DNA of 6,755 nt. It comes from Lachnospiraceae bacterium. Its GTDB lineage: Bacteria; Bacillota_A; Clostridia; Lachnospirales; Lachnospiraceae. The notes under the pieces were generated by a model. It saw nothing but the letters and a program-made list of their open reading frames with translations. It searched no databases and was not told the origin of the DNA. The position numbers and the translations under genes are program-made. Of the stretch, positions 1 to 6,582 are shown one piece after another (within the stretch, counting starts at the first letter, position 1; each line of letters begins with the position of its first letter). The stretch is from positions 1 through 6,755 of the forward strand of contig JAGADM010000141.1 in NCBI GenBank assembly GCA_017613595.1, in the 5' to 3' direction.

Positions 1-1
1 A

Positions 2-199
2 CACATCCTCGGTATCGGTCTTACCGGTACTTCCGTAAACCCGGCTCGTTCCCTCGGTCCCGCTATCGTAAACGCGATCGCAGGCGAGACTCAGGCTCTG
101 AAGGACGTATGGGTATTCTGGGTAGGACCTCTTGCAGGCGCGGCTTGTGCTGCATGCCTCTACAAGTTCCTTGAAGCGGACGACAAGAAGGCGGAATAA
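2..199 (+). CDS. Aquaporin (MIP family), C-terminal part; 5' end outside window
   Basis: Sixty-five codons of a membrane channel of the major intrinsic protein family, open at the left window edge and ending in TAA at 197-199. The fragment holds the second NPA half-helix ([12 protein letters not shown]), followed by a last transmembrane helix ([19 protein letters not shown]) and a short charged cytoplasmic tail. In this family the Arg after NPA is the selectivity-filter arginine. The Thr three residues before the NPA Asn, and Ser rather than Asp after the Arg, fit water-selective AqpZ-type channels better than glycerol facilitators of the GlpF type, which usually read NPARD. The channel would let water, or possibly small neutral solutes, cross the cytoplasmic membrane. 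It converges on the minus-strand operon and shares a terminator hairpin with it. Family assignment is firm; substrate is inferred from a few residues because the first half is missing. Confidence 0.93.
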   Translation, partial: HILGIGLTGTSVNPARSLGPAIVNAIAGETQALKDVWVFWVGPLAGAACAACLYKFLEADDKKAE

Positions 200-224
200 A
201 CCTTACGGACATTTGAAGTATCGG

Positions 225-259
225 AAAAGGGCGATCCCGATGAGGACCGCCCTTTTATT
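225..259. terminator. Bidirectional intrinsic terminator between converging genes
   Basis: AAAAGGGCG (225-233) pairs perfectly with CGCCCTTTT (248-256). An inner TCC (235-237) can also pair with GGA (244-246) around a six-base loop. The stem is flanked by A on the left and T on the right, so it gives a GC stem plus a U-rich end in either direction. It lies 25 bases after the aquaporin stop and about 15 bases after the stop of the minus-strand operon, so it can serve both. The T tracts are short (four T, then ATTATT on the plus strand), so termination may be incomplete. Confidence 0.8.
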
Positions 260-274
260 ATGCGTGTTTCCGTT

Positions 275-1828
275 CTATGCAGTCTCCTGCTCCGCGTACG
301 GAAGCAGCTCGAGAATGATGACCGCAGCCAGATAAAAGACGATGCAGCACGCGATCGCGAACAGCGGATACATCGTGCGGTTTCCGATGGTCTGAAAGAC
401 CTCAGCGAGATCACGGACTCCGATACATCCCGCAACTGTCGTCCACTGAAGCATCGTAACGGCTGTCCGGCGTGCCGGACGGGAAGCGAGAAATGCGAGC
501 GTCCGTTTGAAGCTGCGCGCGGCAGGATTGTCAGCTTCCGTACCCGAGGCTGTGTCCGCAGCAGCCTCCGCGGCCGTTTCAGTGCCCTTTCCCGCGGCGG
601 ACGCCTCGAACAGCAGCCCCGCGCCGTTCAGTCCGATTCCGAGCGCCGCCGGGATCAGTAACGGCATATGCAGTCCCGCGAGCGCTACGCCCCCGAGAAG
701 CAGCAAAAGAAGCGGTACCGGAATGCTCCGGAATACATAAGCGATTCCCGCGGCGGTCTTTTGAAGTGCCGCCCTCGGACTCTCCGAAAGAGTCTTCAGC
801 GCAAGCCACATAAGAGCCGCGATCACGCAGGCAAGGAGCATGAGCACCGCCGTAGTGATGACAGCGGAAAGAATCTGACGGTATGCGCCGCCGGAAATCA
901 GATTGTCCTTAATCACATTCATCCATCCGCTCACTTTCGTGCCCTCCTTCCGCATCACTAAACGATATTCCTTCACGCCGAAATACCCGTCCGACGTGAG
1001 ATACTTCGGCGTCGTCAGTGAATGGTTCTCACTCGTCGCGCCGACACAAAGCATATCGACCCGCCCCGCCATCAGGCTGACGTAGGCTGTTTCTTCCTTC
1101 AGTTCCACAAATACCGGCCGGTACCCTAAACTCTCGGCCAGCGCGCCCGCAATCTCCGCTGCCGCGCCGCGCGCCGTTCCGTTTTCATAAACCGCAAGCG
1201 GCGGCACCGCTCCGGTAATTCCGATATAGAGTTTCCGCCCGCCCTTCTTCGGCGATGTTTCCGCGCGTTCCGAAAGCCTTTCCTTCGGGAACGTCCACGC
1301 TTCCCCGATAAGCAGTCCGCGTTCCAGTCCGCCGAGTTCCTTCAATGCCGCAAGGAAACTGTCGGCGTCATTTTTCAGTGCTTCCGATTCCGGACGGAAG
1401 GCAAATGCGAACGAGAACCGTTCCTCTCCGCTTCCGGGTGTTTCAGCCGGGGCAAAGGAGACATACTCTCCGCTCTGCTCCAGGTACTCCGCCGTTACAT
1501 CCGCCGCCCAGATCGCGGAAACCTTTCCGCAGTCAAGCGCCTTCCGCGCGCTTTCAAAATCCGGATAGGAGACGTATTCCGAAACGGCAGTGCCAAAATA
1601 GCCTTCCGCGAACAGCTTCATCGAATCGTCCGGCATGCCGTTTGCGACGCCTCCGGCCGAAGACAGCGCAGGTATCCTGCCGTCCTTAAAAAGAGCCTCC
1701 CGCACTTCGTCCGCACCGGGTCCCGAAGCCGCTTTCCTTCCTCCCGCAGCCGCTTCCGCAAAGACAGGCAGAAACAGCAATAAGGAAGTCAATAGAAGGG
1801 CAATCCATTTTCCTCTTGATGAAATCAT
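275..1828 (-). CDS. Membrane protein: two solute-binding-like domains fused to an amino-acid ABC permease-like domain
   Basis: A 517-residue protein. I start it at the ATG at 1828 because this gives a clean signal sequence (basic N-terminus, hydrophobic residues about 8-25, then AEAAAGG) only 4 bases after the TAA of the preceding gene; AAGGA at the end of that gene is a possible ribosome site. Residues about 40-185 look like a degenerate family 3 solute-binding domain and about 198-297 like a second, better one (YIGITGAVPPLAVYENG; LMAGRVDMLCVGATSE). A permease-like part follows: a helix near 318-344, then YVFRSIPVPLLLLLLGG (364-380), which matches the FRGTP region of HisM/GlnP permeases, a helix near 385-405, and a final block (GCIGVRDLAEVFQTIGNRT, helix about 487-508) matching the permease C-terminus. 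The cytoplasmic EAA loop that normally docks on the ATPase is not recognisable; an Ala/Glu/Thr-rich stretch (409-435) occupies that place. No ATPase gene is in the window. Fusions of binding domains to the permease are known from GlnP. Transport of an amino acid is possible, but a sensing or scaffolding role is as likely. Confidence 0.85.
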   Translation of the reverse strand: MISSRGKWIALLLTSLLLFLPVFAEAAAGGRKAASGPGADEVREALFKDGRIPALSSAGGVANGMPDDSMKLFAEGYFGTAVSEYVSYPDFESARKALDCGKVSAIWAADVTAEYLEQSGEYVSFAPAETPGSGEERFSFAFAFRPESEALKNDADSFLAALKELGGLERGLLIGEAWTFPKERLSERAETSPKKGGRKLYIGITGAVPPLAVYENGTARGAAAEIAGALAESLGYRPVFVELKEETAYVSLMAGRVDMLCVGATSENHSLTTPKYLTSDGYFGVKEYRLVMRKEGTKVSGWMNVIKDNLISGGAYRQILSAVITTAVLMLLACVIAALMWLALKTLSESPRAALQKTAAGIAYVFRSIPVPLLLLLLGGVALAGLHMPLLIPAALGIGLNGAGLLFEASAAGKGTETAAEAAADTASGTEADNPAARSFKRTLAFLASRPARRTAVTMLQWTTVAGCIGVRDLAEVFQTIGNRTMYPLFAIACCIVFYLAAVIILELLPYAEQETA

Positions 1829-1832
1829 AGAT

Positions 1833-3614
1833 TTATTCAATCCTTGCTCCGATAATGTATTCGCTTCGAAGACCGACAACAATCCGGTTTCCGAACACGG
1901 CAGGCGTCGATTCGATATTGGCGCCGTAATTGATCCGATCAAGCGTCTTTCCGGTCAATGCGTCAATAAGGCATATATCCCCATTTCCGCAGCACTGGAT
2001 CAGCCGCGCCGAACCGTCCGCGCAGTAAGTAAGACACCCCGAACTCCAGGCGTCGCACGAAAGTTCCTTCCGCCACGCCTCCTCGCCGGTATCCTTGTTA
2101 AGAGCGACCAGATACCCGCTGTTGACCGAAGGCGTCTTCGATACAGCGAAATAGATGTATTGTGCCGCCGCTCCGCTTCCCGACGCGCCCGACGAGAGGA
2201 TGCCGCCGGCAAGTCCCGAAACGGTATGCACCTCATAGGGCTTCTTCCAGATGATGCGTCCGTCGGTCGCGTTGATCTTATAAACGCAAGCCTCACCGGT
2301 GTGATAGCGGGATGTGTGGTATTTGAGCGTCGTTCCGACATACAGCGCCGCGCTGCCGTCCTCCCCGATTTCGAGCACGGGGCTTGCGTTGATGTCCTCC
2401 CCGAGATCCTGCACCCAGACGGGCTTCATCGTATTCAGGTCAAGGCACTGGAACACGCCGCCGTTGTCGCCGAAGAACAGGAAGTGTCCCCATACGACCG
2501 CGCTCGATTCCGAGCCCGAGCCGATGTCGCTCTCGCTTGCTTCATAGCGGTCATGCGCCGCTTTCGAATCATACACATAGCGGACAATCTCATCGGGGTC
2601 GATGCTCAGTGTTCCCGCTTCCACGTCGTATTTCGCGTTGAGCCGCACCGTATAAAGTACGCCGTTCTCGCCCGGACAGATCACCGTGTCGGCTTCCGCG
2701 GCGAAGATCGGCGAGCTGTCAAAGCCGTGCCATCTGCGCGGGGCGAACGGGTCATTTGCCGCGAATTCATAAAGTTTCTTTCCGTCGATCAGGCTGTAGA
2801 GGAATATCCGCGCGCTTACCTGCTCGCCGAACGGTCCCGTCGCCGAATCGCCGGAGCCGCAGATCAGAAGCGGCATATCGGGATGCAGCGAGCACGTGCC
2901 TTTGAACGTCATGCCGACATGGATCGGATCGCGCGTCGCCTCTCCGGTCTTAAGGTCCAGAAAGCGGATTGTTCCGTCCATTCCCGGATATATAACTTCG
3001 CAGAGGCCGTCCTTCTCCTTAGCCTCCTTGTAAAGATTCATAGCACTTCTCTGTTCGCGGGTCCACTCTACGACAATCGGCTGCCCGGTCCAGCCGTTTC
3101 CGGACCAGTAATTGACGCCGTCATCCTTCAGAAAGCGGCCGGTCCGCACCTGCCAGTCCTTTGAAAGATGCTCTCCCGCTCCCTCTATCAGGCCGAATGA
3201 GGACATGCTTCTGAGATAGTTCCCGCGAAACGTAAGAATCCCGCGGTTGGCCGTCTCCGTTCCGATCAGTCCGTCGGCAAATTCGATGGTTTTACTTCTC
3301 TCATATTCCGAAACGGCATTTCCGTTCACGATAATCTTTACCGAATTGAGATACCGCTCCGGTTCGGTCCCCGAAGACGCCTTCGGCGTTCCCTTCGCGG
3401 AAGCAGCGTCAGCGTTACGCTCTACGCTGAGGCTTCCTTTGGTCTTCACGAAATAGTTATAGACATAGGACAGGTTTCCTTTGACCTTTACAAGCAGCAC
3501 AAAAAAGCCGCACAGTGCCGTGATGAGCACTGCCGCAGCCGCGATCAGAACGACGCGCAGAACACGCCGCTTTCCATTTGCCTGTTGTCCCTTCTTACTC
3601 ATTTCCGTTCTCAT
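1833..3614 (-). CDS. Membrane-anchored PQQ-like beta-propeller protein
   Basis: A 593-residue protein with a basic cytoplasmic N-terminus (SKKGQQANGKRR), one transmembrane helix at about residues 18-43, and a large outside domain, as in type II membrane proteins. After a variable Ser/Ala/Thr linker (about 60-88), the region from about 120 onward reads as PQQ-like propeller blades: repeated units of strand, then 'D-x-x-T/L-G-x-x-x-W/L' turns, such as LDLKTGEA (219-226), LIDGKKLYEF, LDLNTMKPVWVQDLG, NATDGRIIWKK (448-458), NKDTGEEAWRKEL (506-518) and IDALTGKTLDRI. Such propellers usually bind proteins or ligands; there is no sign that it is a quinone-dependent dehydrogenase. The start at 3614 is the longest option. 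ATG at 3602 (MSKKGQQ) is equally plausible and would overlap the restored stop of the carrier-protein gene as ATGAGTAA. The neighbours suggest it works with the aminoacyl carrier system at the outer membrane face; this is inference. Confidence 0.87.
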   Translation of the reverse strand: MRTEMSKKGQQANGKRRVLRVVLIAAAAVLITALCGFFVLLVKVKGNLSYVYNYFVKTKGSLSVERNADAASAKGTPKASSGTEPERYLNSVKIIVNGNAVSEYERSKTIEFADGLIGTETANRGILTFRGNYLRSMSSFGLIEGAGEHLSKDWQVRTGRFLKDDGVNYWSGNGWTGQPIVVEWTREQRSAMNLYKEAKEKDGLCEVIYPGMDGTIRFLDLKTGEATRDPIHVGMTFKGTCSLHPDMPLLICGSGDSATGPFGEQVSARIFLYSLIDGKKLYEFAANDPFAPRRWHGFDSSPIFAAEADTVICPGENGVLYTVRLNAKYDVEAGTLSIDPDEIVRYVYDSKAAHDRYEASESDIGSGSESSAVVWGHFLFFGDNGGVFQCLDLNTMKPVWVQDLGEDINASPVLEIGEDGSAALYVGTTLKYHTSRYHTGEACVYKINATDGRIIWKKPYEVHTVSGLAGGILSSGASGSGAAAQYIYFAVSKTPSVNSGYLVALNKDTGEEAWRKELSCDAWSSGCLTYCADGSARLIQCCGNGDICLIDALTGKTLDRINYGANIESTPAVFGNRIVVGLRSEYIIGARIE

Positions 3615-3631
3615 ACTCCCGGATCAGACGC

Positions 3632-3829
3632 TCAATTCCCTCCGCCGAACGCAGACAGTTGCGGTCGATGCGGGGTGGGTTGCAGTTCGATTCCTTCATC
3701 CTCGAGTGCCTCGAACAGTTCGATTACGGCAAGGGAATCCATGAGTCCGCTCTCGATGAGATCGACTCCCTCGTCGTATACTGCCTTGTCCTCGCAGATT
3801 TCAAATAACAGTTTCTTTACGTCTATCAT
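3632..3829 (-). CDS. DltC-like aminoacyl carrier protein, 3' end frameshifted
   Basis: The frame as read gives 65 residues. Residues 1-52 are a standard small acyl/peptidyl carrier protein: helix 1 (VKKLLFEICED), then LIESGLMDSLAVIELFEALED with the phosphopantetheine-attachment serine at position 32, then GIELQPT. The next 13 residues (PHRPQLSAFGGGN) do not resemble the family. Skipping one C in the CCCC run at 3672-3675 restores RIDRNCLRSAEGIERLIREY and a stop at 3595-3597, giving 77 residues, the usual DltC length, with the last helix. The intended gene is therefore 3595-3829. The product should carry an amino acid as a thioester, loaded by the adenylating enzyme encoded just before it. Its ATG overlaps that gene's stop (ATGA) with no clear ribosome site of its own, which suggests coupled translation. 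If the base is real, the protein is probably misfolded at its C-terminus; if it is a sequence error, the gene is intact. Confidence 0.9.
   Translation of the reverse strand: MIDVKKLLFEICEDKAVYDEGVDLIESGLMDSLAVIELFEALEDEGIELQPTPHRPQLSAFGGGN
3672..3675 (-). other. Frameshift site in the carrier-protein gene (one extra base in a C run)
   Basis: On the coding strand the bases read AACCCACCCCGCATCGACC. In the frame set by the start codon this gives Q-P-T-P-H-R and an early stop at 3632. With one C less in the run of four it gives Q-P-T-R-I-D-R-N and a family-like C-terminus ending at 3595, overlapping the start of the propeller gene. Causes could be a homopolymer sequencing or assembly error, a genuine inactivating mutation, a slippable on/off tract, or +1 ribosomal frameshifting at a proline codon. 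The first is the simplest. Confidence 0.85.
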
Positions 3830-5256
3830 ATGCGTTCAAGCGCCTTTCTGTCGGTTTTGCCGTTCGCGTTCCGCGGCAGGCTGTCCGTAACCGCCACGGT
3901 CTTCGGAATCATGTATGCGGGAAGCATTTCCGAGAGTTCCCGCTTGATGCTTTCGGGGGTGCATGCGCTGCCCTTCTCCGGTACGGCAAATGCCTGTATT
4001 GTCTTCACGATTCCCTCCGGATTCCTTTTTGCGATAACGGCACACTCCGCCACGCCCGCAATACGGTTGACCGCGCACTCGATCTCGTCGAGCTCGATGC
4101 GGTAGCCCTTGTATTTGACCTGGGAATCGTTCCTGCCGGTATAGTATAAAAGACCGTCGCGGATGTATCCGCCGTCGCCGGTCCGGTAGCCGTTTACGCC
4201 GTTCTCAAGGAAATGTCCGCCGGCACGGCCGTCAAGATAACCGGAGAAAACCGAAGGTCCCGTAAGTACAATCTCACCGTCCCGAACGGTAACGTCCGTT
4301 GCCGCCGATGGAATCTCTCCGACCGGAAGTTCCTCGTCCGCTTCCGCCATCTCCGGCGTAATCCGCACTGCGCACACCGCACACGTTGCTTCGGTCGGAC
4401 CGTAGGCGTTAATCAGGCATATCTCCGGAAACCGCGCGAACAGTTTCCGCACGGGCTTCTTTTCAAGCCGCTCGCCGCAGCAGAATATCGCTTTCAGCTC
4501 CGGCAGACTCTCCTTCGTAAACGTCTCCTCGATCAGGCACATTTTCAGTGCCGAGGGTGTCAGTACCGCAAAATGGATATTGCCGTCCGCGAAAACACCG
4601 GTCATGTCTTCCGCTGCTGCCAATCCGCCGGGTACTGCCGTCCATGTATGTCCGCCGCAAAGCGAGTAATAAAGATCCGCAACGCTTAAGTCAAATCCGA
4701 GCGCCGCCCGGTTCAGTACATTCTGCTCACGGTATCCCGCAAGCGGTCCGAGTGCCCCGATCCAGCGGGCGAAATTACTAAGATTGGCATACGAAACGGG
4801 AACCCCTTTAGGCGTCCCCGTACTTCCCGATGTGAAAATGATATATGCGGTCTCATTGTCTGAGTTCAGTTCTTTATTACCCCGGAACCTGGAAAGCTCC
4901 GGCAGCGTCAGTACTTCCGCCGTACCCTCATATCTGCCTGCTCCACCCGCACTCTCCGTAATCACAAGAGTCGAACCGGTCATACGGACAATTTCCGAAA
5001 ACCTTTTTTCGGGTACGGCGCTTCCAACCGGGACATATGCCCGCTTCGAAAGAAGGCACGCAAGCACTGCGGTAATCTCCCATACGCCGTGGTCTCCGCG
5101 AATAATTACCGGAGAGGTTCCCTGTCTTCGAAGAAGGTCTGCCGTCTCCGAAGCCTGCTGCCACAGTTCGCGGTAGGTGATGCTCTCCCTGCCGATCCTG
5201 CAGGCAGTCCGGTCCGGCCATTGCTCCGCCGCTTTCCGCAGCCGCTCTGTAATCAT
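3826..5256 (-). CDS. Amino-acid adenylating enzyme, DltA-like (ANL superfamily)
   Basis: A 476-residue stand-alone adenylation domain, slightly shorter than typical DltA. It should convert an amino acid and ATP to aminoacyl-AMP and transfer the acyl group to the carrier protein encoded next, in the cytoplasm. Core motifs are complete: A3 phosphate loop YIIFTSGSTGTPKG (138-151); A4 GFDLSVADLYYSL with Asp189, which in DltA and NRPS domains holds the substrate amino group; A5 NAYGPTEAT (283-291); A7 YRTGD (357-361); A8 GRNDSQVKYKGYRIELDEIE (374-393); and A10 PRNANGK with catalytic Lys467. Cys260 in FCCGE aligns with the DltA active-site cysteine that shapes the D-alanine pocket, so a small amino acid, perhaps D-alanine, is a fair guess. 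The ATG overlaps the VanW stop (ATGA) and has AGGAGGAG six bases upstream; its own stop overlaps the carrier start. No dltB or dltD accompanies it, so I do not name it dltA. It contains no condensation or thioesterase domain. Confidence 0.92.
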   Translation of the reverse strand: MITERLRKAAEQWPDRTACRIGRESITYRELWQQASETADLLRRQGTSPVIIRGDHGVWEITAVLACLLSKRAYVPVGSAVPEKRFSEIVRMTGSTLVITESAGGAGRYEGTAEVLTLPELSRFRGNKELNSDNETAYIIFTSGSTGTPKGVPVSYANLSNFARWIGALGPLAGYREQNVLNRAALGFDLSVADLYYSLCGGHTWTAVPGGLAAAEDMTGVFADGNIHFAVLTPSALKMCLIEETFTKESLPELKAIFCCGERLEKKPVRKLFARFPEICLINAYGPTEATCAVCAVRITPEMAEADEELPVGEIPSAATDVTVRDGEIVLTGPSVFSGYLDGRAGGHFLENGVNGYRTGDGGYIRDGLLYYTGRNDSQVKYKGYRIELDEIECAVNRIAGVAECAVIAKRNPEGIVKTIQAFAVPEKGSACTPESIKRELSEMLPAYMIPKTVAVTDSLPRNANGKTDRKALERI

Positions 5257-6074
5257 CGGATCTCCTCCTCGGGGATCAGCGAATAGTCGTAAACGACTTC
5301 GGAGTGATTGTCTAAAATCAGTTCCTTGCGGATCTCCTGTCCGGTCTTACGGTCGATCACGATGCGGTACACCTGCGAGATGCGGTAGTATTTGTCTCCC
5401 TCTTTGTGATAATGCGAATCCTCTTCAACGAGACGGTAGCGGTACGGGAGTTCATTGATGGCACGAAGTTCGCCGCACAGCTCGCCGTTCTCGCACCACA
5501 CGAGAATCTGCACGTCGGTGTCCAGATTGTTGCGGAAACGGTAATCGCGGTTATTGTAGCATACCGAGGTTCCGGTTCCGAACGGCACGCGGCGCCGCTC
5601 ATCCGGAAACAGCGCGTCCGAATGATGATGCAGCTCGGTCACTTTTAAGGAACTGTTCAGCACAAGCCAGTGGATCATGTTGGCCATCTGGCAGAGTCCT
5701 CCGCCGATACCCGACGACAGTTTGCCCTGGCGGATATTGAGTCCTTCCTTGTAACCTTTGCGCGCGGTCGGACGTCCTACCGTCCGCCAGAACGAGAACA
5801 CTTCGCCCGGATGGATAACGATACCGTTGATCTTCTCACAGGCGAGCTCGATATTGGTGACTTTGTTCTCCTGCAGGCACAGGTCGACCCCGTTCAGGTG
5901 CCGCACCAGCACGGAGCTGTGGCTTTTCACGATGATCGGAAGCTGACTCTTCCGATGCTCTTTCGCGAAACGCACTCTCGAAAAAAGATCCATGCATCTG
6001 CGCTTTAGAATCTCTTTCTCGGTTGAAATCCGATAACATGTCGGATTGATCTGACAAAACAATTTTCTTCCCAC
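5253..6074 (-). CDS. VanW family protein
   Basis: A 273-residue protein matching the length and layout of VanW, the accessory protein of unknown function first named in VanB-type vancomycin-resistance clusters. The family core is clear: HPGEVFSFWRTVGRPT (88-103), GYKEGLNIRQGKLSSGIGGG (108-126), LCQMANMIHWLVLNS (127-141), then TELHHHSD (146-153), VPFGTGTSVCYNNRDYRFRNN (163-183) and a beta-rich end. The invariant Cys128 and downstream His residues suggest an enzyme-like site, but no activity is established. No signal peptide or membrane helix is visible, so it may act inside the cell or be attached to partners. The start is GTG at 6074-6072, chosen because GAGGGG lies six bases upstream (6081-6086). 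It starts 32 bases after the small membrane protein gene and overlaps the adenylation gene by ATGA. No other vancomycin-resistance gene is present. Confidence 0.93.
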   Translation of the reverse strand: MGRKLFCQINPTCYRISTEKEILKRRCMDLFSRVRFAKEHRKSQLPIIVKSHSSVLVRHLNGVDLCLQENKVTNIELACEKINGIVIHPGEVFSFWRTVGRPTARKGYKEGLNIRQGKLSSGIGGGLCQMANMIHWLVLNSSLKVTELHHHSDALFPDERRRVPFGTGTSVCYNNRDYRFRNNLDTDVQILVWCENGELCGELRAINELPYRYRLVEEDSHYHKEGDKYYRISQVYRIVIDRKTGQEIRKELILDNHSEVVYDYSLIPEEEIR

Positions 6075-6106
6075 TGATTTCCCCTCACAAAACCTGAAGC
6101 TCTTCT

Positions 6107-6454
6107 CTACCTGGCGGCTTCCTTCCGCGCCAGCATTTCATCATACTGCTTGTACATCTTCTGCACACTGTTCTCAAGAAGATAATAGTGACAGATATAT
6201 GGAACCATAAGAACTAAGAGCGCCACGGTCAGAAGCAGCAGTCCGACACTCGGCGACGCCACCGCGAAGAAGATCGTGCCGACCGTCAGAACGGCAAAGA
6301 GCACCGTCACGATCAGGTGGATCAGACGTTCATGCATGAAAAACCCGATCTGTACGAGATGCTTCTCAATCTCCTTTTCGTAGTCGATCCCTTCCGGCGG
6401 ATTTGCAAGCAGATCGTCAATCTGATTCAAATACGTTTTAATCCGTTCACCCAT
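6107..6454 (-). CDS. Small membrane protein with two helices, function unknown
   Basis: A 115-residue protein and first gene of the minus-strand operon. It has a charged N-terminal part (ERIKTYLNQIDDLLANPP, then an acidic/basic helix to about residue 40), two transmembrane segments (about 44-65 LIHLIVTVLFAVLTVGTIFFA, and about 69-88 VGLLLLTVALLVLMVPYICHYY), and a charged C-terminal helix (NSVQKMYKQYDEMLARKEAAR). Both ends are predicted to be cytoplasmic. I do not recognise a named family. The ATG at 6454 lies eight bases from a perfect AAGGAGG; a GTG codon directly before it (6457) is five bases away and would add one Met. Its promoter is about 30 bases upstream. Being first in the operon, it may be a small partner of the membrane complex or simply a passenger gene. 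Confidence 0.85.
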   Translation of the reverse strand: MGERIKTYLNQIDDLLANPPEGIDYEKEIEKHLVQIGFFMHERLIHLIVTVLFAVLTVGTIFFAVASPSVGLLLLTVALLVLMVPYICHYYLLENSVQKMYKQYDEMLARKEAAR

Positions 6455-6462
6455 CACATGAA

Positions 6463-6469
6463 CCTCCTT
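6463..6469 (-). promoter_or_regulatory. Strong ribosome binding site of the operon's first gene
   Basis: AAGGAGG on the minus strand is fully complementary to the 16S rRNA 3' end. It is eight bases from ATG (6454) and five from GTG (6457), so it supports either start of the small membrane protein. Confidence 0.8.
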
Positions 6470-6483
6470 CGTGCCGATATTCC

Positions 6484-6512
6484 ATTATATCACACGCGCC
6501 TTCGTAAGTAAA
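6484..6512 (-). promoter_or_regulatory. Sigma-A type promoter of the minus-strand operon
   Basis: On the minus strand, TTTACT (-35, 6507-6512), a 17-base spacer and a perfect TATAAT (-10, 6484-6489) are present, with TG one base before the -10 as in extended -10 promoters. Transcription would start near 6477, leaving a leader of about 23 bases that holds the AAGGAGG site. No other convincing promoter was noticed in the short gaps between the operon's genes, so all six genes probably form one transcript. Confidence 0.75.
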
Positions 6513-6582
6513 TGCCCTTCAACTGTGAAAAAATACCATAAAAACCGCCCGAAATTCCGCCGTAAATCTCCGCTTTTTCACC

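Noticed and set aside
275..1828. Complete amino-acid ABC transporter operon
   Set aside because: No ATPase gene occurs in the window and the permease-like domain has no recognisable EAA loop.
1829..1942. Earlier start of the permease-like protein at 1942
   Set aside because: This would add 38 residues inside the 3' end of the propeller gene and bury the signal sequence; ATG at 1828 fits better.
1635..3164. Long plus-strand open frame of 509 codons
   Set aside because: It lies opposite the propeller and permease-like genes, is rich in Arg/Ala without domain-like segments, and has no ribosome site or operon context. It is a by-product of GC-rich codon use on the other strand.
3826..5256. A dlt (teichoic acid D-alanylation) operon
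   Set aside because: The adenylation and carrier genes are DltA/DltC-like, but there is no DltB acyltransferase or DltD, and the neighbours are of other families.
5253..6074. Vancomycin-resistance cluster
   Set aside because: Only the VanW homologue is present. No ligase, dehydrogenase, dipeptidase or VanRS regulator is seen, and VanW proteins are common without resistance.
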